A DNA stretch of 64,000 nucleotides from Hamiltosporidium tvaerminnensis (taxonomy: Eukaryota; Microsporidia; Dubosqiidae), in contig CM061247.1 of NCBI GenBank assembly GCA_022605425.2, positions 442,001 to 506,000 on the forward strand, read 5' to 3'. A model generated the notes under the pieces. The model worked only from the letters and a program-made list of their open reading frames with translations. It was not told the origin of the DNA and ran no database searches. Numbering within the stretch: position 1 is the stretch's first letter; each line of letters starts with the position of its first letter. This document shows positions 55,261 through 64,000 of the stretch, one piece after another. Position numbers and translations under genes: made by a program.

Positions 55261-56018
55261 ATTATTTTCTTCTAATTATTGACAAGCAGATAGTTTCTAG
55301 TATAAGTATAATTCCTTTTTCGCATAGTCAACAACAAAATTTAAACAATGAATCGGATTTTCTTTTCCATAAATTGGTTTGAAATTTGTAAAAATACTTG
55401 ATCATCTCGTTTAAATTGCAAAATATGTCATAAAGAACAAGGTTAAGTTGCAAGATTTTAGATATGCATGATATAATCACACAATATATATTACAGGAAA
55501 AAAGTCATAATATTTGTCTTACTATTAAACATTTATTATTACTTTTGAAGTAATATTTGACAAAAATATAATCTAAAACATATATAAATTTAGATTAAAA
55601 TACTTATAAATCATTAAAAATATTATGTTTAGTCTCAGTTATACATCCAAAACATTATAAAATTTTATATTTTACGTTTAATTAAAAATATATTTCCAAT
55701 AAATTTTAATGAATTTTCAAATCATTGAAAATTAAAAATTACGATGTTAGGGATTTCTGTGGATTTTATCAAGATTAATCTCACAAGCAAAAAAATTAGA
55801 TTTATATTAAAACGTTTTTATTTAAATATTGTCTGTACTCAAATATTTTAAATCTTTTTAGAAATTTTTACACACAATTATTTATATTTTTCTATTTATT
55901 ATAATAGGATATTTTATAGTGCAAATTTAAAACTTTATCAGCATAAATTTGCATTCATATTACGCTTATTTAATTATTTACCTTGTTTATAATTTTTTTA
56001 AAAAATATTTAAAACAAA
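55261..56018. other. Gene-free AT-rich stretch
   Basis: Leader side of the following membrane-protein gene. Nothing recognised except the CCC at 56019-56021. Confidence 0.45.
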
Positions 56019-56038
56019 CCCAGATCAAAAAATAAAAA

Positions 56039-56731
56039 ATGATTGTAAAATATTTCAAAAGAGTTGGTTTATCATACGTAGAAAGTATCGCAGAGATTGC
56101 AGAACAGAACGAAACAATAAAAAGTTTTTTAGGCATTACACTGGCTATAATAGGTCTAACAATTCTTATTTTTAACAGATATTGTTCAAAAATATTAATT
56201 TATAACCATCTGAGTCTTATTATTTCAGCATTGGGATGGTATTTTCTTACAACGACCTTGAATGGAAATGCAGCCATATGTTTTTTTGTAGGTTCTTTGT
56301 GCGCAAATATTACATTTATTATTAGAAATAGAAAATCTACAGATAAAAACATTTACATATTAATTATTTTATGGATGATATATTTTCCTTTTTTGGATTT
56401 GGCATTTGATTTACATTCTGTTTTGTTTTGGTCATTTGCCATAGTATCTTTATTTATGCTCTTATTCATTTCTTCATATAAATTTTATTTGATTTCTAAT
56501 GCATTTATAGGCTCGGTTATCTTTTCTGTATCCGTGTTTTTTTTATTCGATTATGAAAAATATCATGGTCTTGAATTTGTTAGATTAGAAACTATATATT
56601 GTATAATGTTAACGATGACTATTACTATATTTTTACATATGAATTTTTCTAAACCTATTTTAAATCGAGTAGGCGAATCTTGTGATGAAATAATAGAATC
56701 AAGAGTAAAACATGACGAAATTAAAAAATAA
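56039..56731 (+). CDS. Multi-pass membrane protein, possibly DUF4203/TMEM198-like
   Basis: 230 residues. A short amphipathic N-terminus (KYFKRVGLSYVESIAEIAEQ) is followed by about seven hydrophobic spans (LGITLAIIGLTILIF near 31, LSLIISALGWYFLTT, AICFFVGSLCANITFII, IYILIILWMIYFPFLDLA, FWSFAIVSLFMLLFI, AFIGSVIFSVSVFFLF and IYCIMLTMTITIFLHM) and a charged C-terminal tail. The seven-helix plan with small-residue-rich helices resembles TMEM198-type DUF4203 proteins, but I see no defining motif. A CCC motif 18 nt upstream of the ATG (56019-56021) supports the start. Function unknown. Confidence 0.75.
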   Translation: MIVKYFKRVGLSYVESIAEIAEQNETIKSFLGITLAIIGLTILIFNRYCSKILIYNHLSLIISALGWYFLTTTLNGNAAICFFVGSLCANITFIIRNRKSTDKNIYILIILWMIYFPFLDLAFDLHSVLFWSFAIVSLFMLLFISSYKFYLISNAFIGSVIFSVSVFFLFDYEKYHGLEFVRLETIYCIMLTMTITIFLHMNFSKPILNRVGESCDEIIESRVKHDEIKK

Positions 56732-57620
56732 ACCCAAAAAACATAGATTATTTGTATGATTATATGGTAAATCGATAATTAGTTGATTAAAGAAGGAATT
56801 GTTTTATAAAATAGTTTAAATACACAATGAATAATTTAAGGCAAACAATTTGTGGATTTGTTGAAGAAAGAATCGTTTTGTAGATTTAATAAAAAACACT
56901 TTCAAAAAATTAAACAAAATATCTATTGCTTCAAATTAGGAAAGGTTCATTTTATTAACCAATTTAATAAATGATTATATATTTTTAATTTTACTATATG
57001 TTGAGTACTGTAAAAGCAATATAAAAAAATTCGGATACTTTCATACCAAATGAATTTTTATAATTGTCTATACAAATTTTATTAGACAAAATCGAATATA
57101 TTTGGATTTGCTAAATATGGAAACATGTTTATTTCGTTTGGAATTCCTTAATTTATTTTGGTTATAAATAATATACAATTCGATATCATGGAATATAAAG
57201 TCGATATACAGCATTATATTTTTAAAGGGTTATTCTAATAATATATACTATTTTTCTTTATCGGGTTTAGGGATAATCTAGAGTCAGTATATCGAAATTG
57301 CAAGTGTGAAGAGGCAATTCAACCTAGGTTGTACACTTTATATTCTTCAGACAGGAGACTTTTACATTGAGATTTCAATCTAAAGCTTGGGTTGAAAAAA
57401 CTAAAACATGGCAAATATTCAGTGCGTTCGTAAGATTTTCTATCATCCGTAAAGAAACGAAGGATTTATCATCTATTGCTATTCAAATGTAACTTTAGTT
57501 AGTTTCGAAATGTCATTTAATCATTTAAGTGTTATTTCTTTATATTATCAATATATAAAAATAGTTTTATAAAGTTTTTTACGTTTCTGTTAAGGCTTTA
57601 TGCATATAGATTATTCATTC
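56732..57620. other. Gene-free stretch
   Basis: AT-rich with no gene. A slightly GC-richer patch at 57260-57420 is unassigned. Confidence 0.45.
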
Positions 57621-57835
57621 GTCCTCGGACTACAGCCCTGCACGCGCCTTGGCCTTCCTAAGTAAAATCGCCTAACGGCCTCTTTCCAGTGGGTTCGTTC
57701 ATTTTTTTGATTTCGTAACAAGGTATATTATTGGCTCTATGCCTTGTCCCCGACCCGAAGGAACAGTCCCTTTAGTCGCCTCTTACCACAAGCAGGAAAA
57801 CACCAAGCCAATTCTGCTCTCGACGTGGTGAAAAT
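57621..57835 (+). repeat. ~230-bp SINE-like repeat, copy 3
   Basis: Blocks in the same order as copies 1 and 2: GACTACAGCCCTGCACGCGC then CTTGGCC, CCAGTGGGTTCGTTC, TCGTAACAAGGTAT, TTAGTCGCCTCTTACCACAA and GCCAATTCTGCTCTCGACGT. About 20 bp of the middle block is missing here. Confidence 0.85.
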
Positions 57836-58549
57836 ATATAGATTATGGTTTCTTTAATATTTTTCTTATTTAGGATTCGATATATACTATAAATATTGAA
57901 TAATTTGTGCCTTTTTTTATATTAATTCTAATATATTGTAAATTTTGCACTGAATAACCAAGTAATGACCCATATAAGTATCTCGAAACATATTAAACCC
58001 TTAAGTATAATACGATATAAATTTTTTATCAATTAAATCAACATATTACTTCTTCTATCATGAATTTGTTTTATTTTTCACTAAAAATACTTGCTTATTC
58101 CATTCCTTTTTTACCTCTCTGTATCGAGAATCAACAGATATAACTTTTCCATTGTTTCTTTTAATCTGTTGTAACTCGAGATTATAGGAATTTGGCCTTT
58201 AAATCCAGTGTGACATATATTCCTGCAGAATGGTGCCATAATTTCAATACCAATTGTCAAAACTCATTACCAATCAGATGGCTTTTAATGTGTTTATTTT
58301 CTCTCCAACTTCTCACTTGAATTCTAATTCCTATTTATATAGACCAAAATTGTTTTGATTGAGTATTTGAAAAAAAATTGTGTGTTTTGGTCTTGATCTC
58401 TATATTCTTGCGCTATTTTTGCAGAACATATTAATAATTTAGTGCAAGAACTTAAACATATGGTTTATGAATTTAATTATTTATAGTACAACTTTTAGCT
58501 ATTTTAAGACATATCTGGGTTTAAAAAGGCCTTTTTCATTTTCAAGGAT
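57836..58549. other. Gene-free stretch
   Basis: No gene. Less AT-rich parts at 58080-58330 are unassigned. Confidence 0.45.
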
Positions 58550-59630
58550 CTTCTTTTAACCCTAAACCCATTAATATCTTCTTCTAAATCCGACTTTTTG
58601 ATTTTATTATTGTAAGTTCCTCATGTGTATTCTCCTTTTAGAATATGCAATATGTTATTTTTCGATTTGGCTTTTGTACCATATTCCTCAATACTAGCTC
58701 ATCATAATGGGGATATGTATTCCCCATGTATTTTAGCTTCTTGCATGACATCTATCCATCCTTTATCCGGAATCTCTTCAGCATTTGGCCTTGCTTCGGT
58801 CTCTTATTGAACAAAAGAAATTCTTTCGACTTTCTTCTTAGGCACTATAGACCCAATATATGCCTCCACATTCATGATTATTTGAAATATTTTAAGGTAT
58901 GTCTTGTGGTATTTCGTTCCAATACCGTTCTAAGTTATACCTTAAAGAATCATATCTTCACTGAATTTGTAAATAAGACCCAATCATTGGGTTATGCATT
59001 AGACTTCCTAGGTTTATCAAATTCAACTATTTCAAGAAAACTTTTGGAGATTATTCCTAGTTCTATAACTGGTATTCGATTTTTTCTCTTCTTAAAATAA
59101 ACATTTCTGGTCGATTATTCCCGATTTCGACATCTGTTTAATTCCGGTATCTACTCTTTTTTCCTTATCTTATTTACAGGAATTTCTCAATCTGAGAGAC
59201 TACACTTTTTCTTGGAGATTTAAATTTATATCTATTGGGGTGTAGCTGTATGCTTCGTACCCATTCATTATGCCGTCTGGTATAGTTGTGATCAAGAATT
59301 ATATCACTTCGAGCTTCAATAGATTACTGTTGTTTATAATTATTGCAGTTTTGCCACATACCTTCTGCAACCAAGAACACATTGATATCTTTAATATAGC
59401 ATAAAACTGCTTGGTCGAATATCCTAATATCGCCTTTCTTTATCTATCTTGGTGAATCTCTCACAAACCCAGGCCCATTTTTTTCAAACTATATTATTAG
59501 AATGTATCTTTTTTCTTTTATTTCGTTAATACCTTTTCAAGTTGAGCCTGTACTAATAATTCTTTTTTACTTCACATTCGAAACCTATATTTTACGTTTA
59601 AAAAGCCTTTTATTAGTGCAAGATGGTTTT
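58550..59630 (-). pseudogene. Decayed but nearly full-length (relative to the intact ORF) copy of the RLE-type LINE
   Basis: Collinear with 31.5-32.6 kb. CTCTTCAGCATTTGGCCTTG (58776-) matches the PNAEES block; GAAATTCTTTCGACTTTCTTCTTAG matches the KKTVETISF block; TATGCCTCCACATTCATG matches NVEAYI; GTATGTCTTGTGGTATTTCG is next. TGCAGTTTTGCCACATACCTTCTGC (59345-) is the zinc knuckle and TTTATTAGTGCAAGATGG (59610-) the N-terminal part. Stops and frameshifts are frequent. A 124-codon + frame inside it (58726-59100) is only its antisense shadow. Confidence 0.85.
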
Positions 59631-59971
59631 CATTGAAAATTCAAAATCATGAAAATCGTTTTTAATAAAATGCAAATTTTTAATGATTTAAAATACCTAA
59701 GAATTAAATTCGAACATCCAATTATGAAATGAAAAGGTTTACAAGGCCAAAAAAATAGATTTATTAATTTACAAAAATAATAAAAAATTATTTTGTAAAA
59801 ATCTAACTTCAACAAAAAAAAGATGTCGGTACCTTTGATGAGACCTAAACATGTTAAAATAGAGAAAAAGCGATACGAATTTAAGTATTTCTATAAAAAA
59901 TGGTTCGGTGCTTTGAAACATATTGTATTGATTATGTTTTAAATTAAAAAAAACCAAGATCTGAAAATACA
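59631..59971. promoter_or_regulatory. Upstream region of RAM1
   Basis: AT-rich spacer between the LINE remnant and RAM1. The leader reads AAAAAAAACCAAGATCTG and lacks a CCC motif. Nothing else recognised. Confidence 0.3.
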
Positions 59972-60937
59972 ATGAGAGCCGACAAAAACTTCAATACAGA
60001 AATACATAAAAAATTTATAATAAAAATGTTAAAAGAAAATTATGATCAAGAATATGAATCACTTGCAGTTTGGATACCCTATTGGTGTATATCTTCTTTG
60101 ATTTTATTGGATTCTTATAGAGGTGGAGTATGTAATATAGATTTTAAATCCTTGGAATTCAAACACTTAGGAGATAAAATTTTGAAGTGCCATAAAATTT
60201 ATTTTTCAAATAAAATTACACCACATTTATGTAACGTATATGCTTCAATTTGTACTTTGAAAATGTTAAATAGGTTAGAAGAAGTAAAGAAAGATGAAAT
60301 TGTAAAATTTATGTGGAATATGAAAAATGAAGATGGATCATTTTCTGTATATGAAACAGGAGACTCGGATGTGCGAGGAATTTACTGTAGTTTGGCTATT
60401 TCTAGAATGCTAACTGATATAAATACGACAGGTCTCTTTTTGAAATCAAAAGAATTTATATTAGAATGTCAAAGCTATGAGGGGGGTTTTGGATCTATTC
60501 CAGGTGGAGAAGCACATGGAGGATATACATATTGTGCTGTTGCCTCACTTATAATGATGAATGTTTTGGAAGAATGTAATATTCCATTATTGATCGAATG
60601 GCTTTCAAATAGGCAAAAAGATTTTAAAGGTGGATTCACGGGAAGAACCAATAAGAACCAAGATTCATGCTATGGTTTTTGGATTGGAGCCTGTATAAAA
60701 GCCCTTATAAATTTAGGAAAAATGAATATTTCACAGATTAATATTAATAGTGTTAAAGATTATGTTTTTGAAGAATGCGAGGATGTTAAAAATGGGGGTT
60801 TTAGTGATAAACCCGGAAACACACCAGATTGTCATCATACCTGTTATACTTTATTATTTCTTTCAATTTTTGACACTGAGAATATGTTCAAAGTAAATGT
60901 CGATCATACTTTGGGACTTGTTGAATTTATCAAATAA
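59972..60937 (+). CDS. RAM1: Protein farnesyltransferase beta subunit
   Basis: 321 residues. The catalytic beta subunit attaches farnesyl from farnesyl diphosphate to the Cys of CaaX proteins such as Ras, paired with an alpha subunit (RAM2). Prenyltransferase alpha-alpha repeats run along the chain. CQSYEGGFGSIPGGEAHGGY (166-185) has the farnesyltransferase-type EAHGGYT rather than the ESHGG of geranylgeranyltransferases. GGFTGRTNKNQDSCYGFW (220-237) supplies Arg225, Lys228 and zinc ligands Asp231 and Cys233. GGFSDKPGNTPDCHHTCYTL (275-294) supplies the DKPG block and zinc ligand His289. It is shorter than yeast RAM1 (431) through loss of terminal extensions, but the N-terminal HKKFIIKML helix is present. 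MED7 follows 99 bp downstream on the same strand. Confidence 0.92.
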   Translation: MRADKNFNTEIHKKFIIKMLKENYDQEYESLAVWIPYWCISSLILLDSYRGGVCNIDFKSLEFKHLGDKILKCHKIYFSNKITPHLCNVYASICTLKMLNRLEEVKKDEIVKFMWNMKNEDGSFSVYETGDSDVRGIYCSLAISRMLTDINTTGLFLKSKEFILECQSYEGGFGSIPGGEAHGGYTYCAVASLIMMNVLEECNIPLLIEWLSNRQKDFKGGFTGRTNKNQDSCYGFWIGACIKALINLGKMNISQININSVKDYVFEECEDVKNGGFSDKPGNTPDCHHTCYTLLFLSIFDTENMFKVNVDHTLGLVEFIK

Positions 60938-61031
60938 TAAATATTTTTGAAAAAAGCTTATAATTTTTTAAATTTCGTTTTCCTCTATTAAAATCATATT
61001 AAAAATTTTAAACTGTGCTACACAATATTTA

Positions 61032-61035
61032 CCCC
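61032..61035 (+). promoter_or_regulatory. CCCC start-proximal motif of MED7
   Basis: CCCC one base before the ATG at 61037, within the 99-bp RAM1-MED7 spacer. It suggests MED7 has its own promoter and a very short leader. Confidence 0.55.
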
Positions 61036-61036
61036 A

Positions 61037-61447
61037 ATGATTATCAACTCCTGGCCAAAACCGCCAATTAGAAAAGACGAATCTCCACCTATTATACCAA
61101 AAGAATATACATGTTTCGGTGTTAATTTTATTATAAATCAAGATGGTTTACCAAAAATTACAGAAAATAAGAATATAAAAGAAATTCCATTCAAAGAAAT
61201 AAAAAATTCGATTGAAAGGTCATTATTGTTATTTAATAAAGTTCTTTCCAAAATTATTAAAGACAAAGATCCTTCTAAATATATTAAGATGATCAGAGAT
61301 GTGCATTTAAATATTAATCAAATGATTTCAGATTCAAGATATTTTGAAGCAAAACAATCTATTAATATGTTAATGAAAGAGAAAAGGACGAAATGTAAAG
61401 AAATGGAACAGAAAATAAATGAAATGTTGGAGAACTTCTCACAATAA
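61037..61447 (+). CDS. MED7: Mediator complex subunit 7
   Basis: 136 residues. MED7 is a middle-module Mediator subunit that dimerises with MED21 and bridges transcription factors and RNA polymerase II in the nucleus. The start SWPKPPIRKDESPPIIPKEY (5-24) then TCFG matches the proline-rich MED7 N-terminus ('PPPP.....PP.IP..Y..FG'). Residues about 50-110 match the core helix pair: IERSLLLFNKVLSKII, then DPSKYIKMIRDVHLNINQMI ('Y..KI.DI..IF.N.HHLINEYR') and YFEAKQSINMLMKEKRTK ('QAR.TL..MME.Q'). The C-terminus is a basic coiled coil. Yeast MED7 is 222 aa, human 233, so this is a reduced version. Confidence 0.85.
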   Translation: MIINSWPKPPIRKDESPPIIPKEYTCFGVNFIINQDGLPKITENKNIKEIPFKEIKNSIERSLLLFNKVLSKIIKDKDPSKYIKMIRDVHLNINQMISDSRYFEAKQSINMLMKEKRTKCKEMEQKINEMLENFSQ

Positions 61448-62128
61448 ATAAAAATGAAGAATAAATTTATTAAAGTAATTTTTTGTAATCCACTTTCTAA
61501 TTTCATAGAATTGTTGCTATTCAATCTTTAAATACATAGTTACAAACAGATTCAATAAAAAAAATATTTGTCTTTCTAACTTATTTTTTAGTATTCAATA
61601 TCCGGTAAAATAAAAATGCGTAGCCGGTATGAAGTCTTATATTATATCTTTTCTAAGGAATATATTATTTGATTGAATACGCATCAATGTATTTCATGTG
61701 TGCATTATTATAGGAGGTTAAAATTTAATTTGATATTTTTAGCTACTTTTCCATAAAAGTTTTTAGAAACCACTGAACCTTAGCAATTTCATAATATATT
61801 TTTAAGTCGTTTGATACATCTTTACAGAAAAGATATGTTTCGTTGATTCTTCTAAGATTTTCTAAATATAGATTTTACCGACCAGTGACAAAAATTTAGC
61901 TTTTTATTTAAGTTCCACAATTTCAAATTTTATTTGTGAATAAAAAGCGATTTATTTTGTTTTTATTACTATAAAAGATATAAATAAACTTATGTTTAAG
62001 CTACAATTAATTTGAACTTGAATATTTGCAACAAGACGGATTTCTTAAGCGATATAATTATTCTAATATCATTTTTAACATAAAATAATAGCCTTCCGAA
62101 AACATAAATGTACAGGATACACAATTAC
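61448..62128. other. Gene-free stretch
   Basis: AT-rich with no gene and nothing recognised. Confidence 0.5.
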
Positions 62129-62860
62129 ACTTTATTTAAAAGTATCACATCTTTTTAAAATAGTGGCAAGTGTTATATTTGTTTTTATGACATTAACGCA
62201 GTTCTAGGTTTAACATAAATGACTGCTACCCCAACACTCCATCGGTAACCCCTGCGATACCTACGTCCCAAAGCCTTTCATCTACCAGTGTGTAGAACCT
62301 AATTAATAGGCGAGGCAGTTGCCCGGAGTTCGTTAATGTCCGTTGCATGGAGTGTGATCGAAGGCCGAAGCCCCCCCTGGGCTCCCCCCAAGACTATGCA
62401 GCATTCCCACTTACTCTACCCTTTCCGAACCCAATAAACTTCTAGCTAAGATATATTTCAGAGACTTACATGGGGTACACCTAGACAGTGCAATGTCATA
62501 CCAACAGGTATAACCTGCTACTTAGCTCTCCCGGCTTTTAATGGGTTTTATTTTTATATCTCCCAGGCGCTAAGTCTTCTAACCCGAGTGAGCAAGGCTA
62601 GGTTTCCATGCTTTTACATGGCAATTACCTACATGTTCAGCTGTGGTCTGCAATCTGGTTACATAAAAAACTACAAATAAATTTGTAGAAAAAGTTTCTC
62701 CATTTCTTAGACCTCTCCTCCTCATAACAACTCCCATGGAACAACCGAAGATGTAGTGTGGTTGTATTCCCACTAAAAATCCAAACAATGATCTCACACC
62801 AGTTTCACACACTCATTGCCAAGCAGAAAGTTTTTTATGTGGTTATCCTCCCTCCACCAT
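62129..62860 (+). repeat. ~730-bp dispersed repeat, copy D
   Basis: Best partner of copy A across the full length, from ACTTTATTT.AAA.TATCAC to TTTTTTATGTGGTTATCC(TTCC/TCCC)TCCAC. It carries a short GC-rich patch (GGCCGAAGCCCCCCCTGGGC, near 62360). A chance 77-codon minus-strand frame (62579-62812) overlaps a similar one in copy A, but copy B has stops there. Confidence 0.88.
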
Positions 62861-64000
62861 GTACAGGATATAATCATAATACAATTTATTATAATATTCT
62901 TAAACAGGCATATTAAATGATTACTTTAATCATGAATAATATTCGATTATTTTTAATTAAATTTTAATATTGTAAAGACATAATTTTCATTAAAAATTTG
63001 TCTTATTCCTACTCATAATTACGAATCAAAGCTATTATATTTAATGATGTAATGATTTTAGTTCTATATTAATTGTTTTCTATACACTTCGGTTCCTTTT
63101 TTAAATTTCTTACATTTATATTTTATTTCTCTGGTTTATATCAAATCAAATTCTTGTAATAGCAATTGATACTGCAATACTCAGTTTAAACTATATATGT
63201 TATTTCAAATTTTTTTTCTCTGATTAGAAGGTATTAGGTAAAGTTTTTTTGATATTCGTGCCCATTTAATCTTGTAGATGATCTCAGCGTGATTATATCC
63301 ACTTTTATTAAGTTTCTGTTCTGAATATAGTATTTTTTTAACTAATGATAATTAAAATAACTGCTGTATTAATATAACCAGTATTGCTCTTTATTCCGTA
63401 GCGTATTTTGAACTCAGTAACAATATAATCTAAAATATTTAATTTTTGAATTATTTGGTTTAATAGGAAGGCAATATAAGTTTCATGTATTAGAATGTGT
63501 AACTTCTTAATTTTTTGAGTTAAAAACCGGAGCGAATCTATATGAAATTTCTTAGCTGATAAAATTATATTGTGCATTTTTTGTTTTAAAATAAGCTTGG
63601 ATGAGCTATTCTAAAATCTAAAATGCTCACTACTTTAGTGTGATCTCTTATTTTTCAATACAAATTCTTAATATTGTTTTCAAAAAAAGTTATAATTTAC
63701 CTCTAAGCTTAGATTTATATGCAATTAAGGAAAGTAAGTTTTTATTTCGAACCTTTTATATTAATAGGTCTAAAAATTTCATTTTAACTTTATATTTTTC
63801 AAAAAATTGCTAGTTTCTTACCCGATGTTATAGCATCTATAATGTTAGTATATGCTACTTAACCAATATTACATTTTCTAATCTATAATAAAATTCAACT
63901 TCGTCGTACTTTAAATATTTTACTTCCAAACCATCTGAAAAATTTTCCGAAAGAGTAAATATAAACTTGTTTCTTTTATGATTTAAAAAATATGAAATAC
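62861..64000. other. Gene-free right end
   Basis: AT-rich. A 79-codon minus-strand frame at 63338-63577 is unrecognised and lacks a start signal. The minus strand near 63250-63300 reads GYNHAEIIYKIKWARISKKL, faintly like the end of a Tc1/IS630-type transposase, but this is not enough to call. Confidence 0.4.

Noticed and set aside
62579-62812. A short protein possibly encoded by the ~730-bp repeat (MRRRGLRNGETFSTNLFVV-like)
   Set aside because: Similar frames occur in copies A and D, but copy B has a stop and a different phase, and substitutions do not favour third positions. Treated as chance.
63240-63577. Faint Tc1/IS630-like transposase ending and a 79-codon minus-strand frame
   Set aside because: Only one loosely matching segment; no preceding catalytic motif found.
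1-64000. CRISPR arrays, tRNA and rRNA genes
   Set aside because: The tandem repeats have no unique spacers of constant length. No cloverleaf with a conserved T-loop and no rRNA core segment was seen on either strand by eye; a tRNA covariance search could still find one.

Overview
The window reads as nuclear DNA of a large-genome, very AT-rich microsporidian. Three things point there: short, compact, intron-free fungal-type housekeeping genes (TRM11, NOP56, NOG2, an RRP7-like protein, MED7, farnesyltransferase beta, a PDI); a CCC/CCCC motif within about 20 nt upstream of many start codons, as described for microsporidian genes; and a mass of decayed transposons. A Daphnia-parasite type genome such as Hamiltosporidium is my best guess. 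It rests on remembered style (leucine-rich-repeat protein families, abundant retroelements), not on a search. No tRNA, rRNA or CRISPR array was recognised.

Layout: 0.2-2.0 kb, a secreted-looking protein ending in a HAD phosphatase domain (+). 5.5-7.8 kb, an LRR-family protein (-). 9.6-12.4 kb, a retrotransposon 3' fragment followed directly by a TIR-bounded transposon with a broken integrase. 13.8-15.0 kb, TRM11 (-). 17.3-18.0 kb, a secreted hypothetical protein (+). 19.3-21.8 kb, NOP56 (-), whose lysine-rich tail is split by a one-base frame break. 22-25 kb, repeat and hAT-like remnants. 26.3-28.4 kb, an LRR pseudogene (+). 29.3-30.1 kb, an arthropod-type LINE reverse transcriptase remnant (-). 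31.4-32.9 kb, the best-preserved 3' part of a LINE with a restriction-like endonuclease (-). 33.3-34.6 kb, PDI (+). 35.6-37.3 kb, an RRP7-like protein and a membrane protein (-). 38-47 kb, mostly decayed repeats. 47.5-49.0 kb, a cyclic-nucleotide phosphodiesterase (-). 50.4-51.7 kb, NOG2 with a one-base frame break (-). 56.0-56.7 kb, a membrane protein (+). 60.0-61.4 kb, RAM1 and MED7 in tandem (+). The right end holds another copy of a ~730-bp repeat family.

Together the genes make a scattered housekeeping set. Ribosome assembly is represented by NOP56, NOG2 and the RRP7-like protein, tRNA modification by TRM11, transcription by MED7, protein prenylation by RAM1, secretory folding by PDI and nucleotide signalling by the PDE. 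Confident genes cover only about a quarter of the window. At least seven copies of one LINE family, six of an unclassified ~730-bp repeat and three of a ~230-bp SINE-like repeat account for much of the rest. The points most worth a second look are the single-base breaks at A7 runs in both NOP56 and NOG2, the Ginger-like TIR element, and the ~730-bp repeat family.
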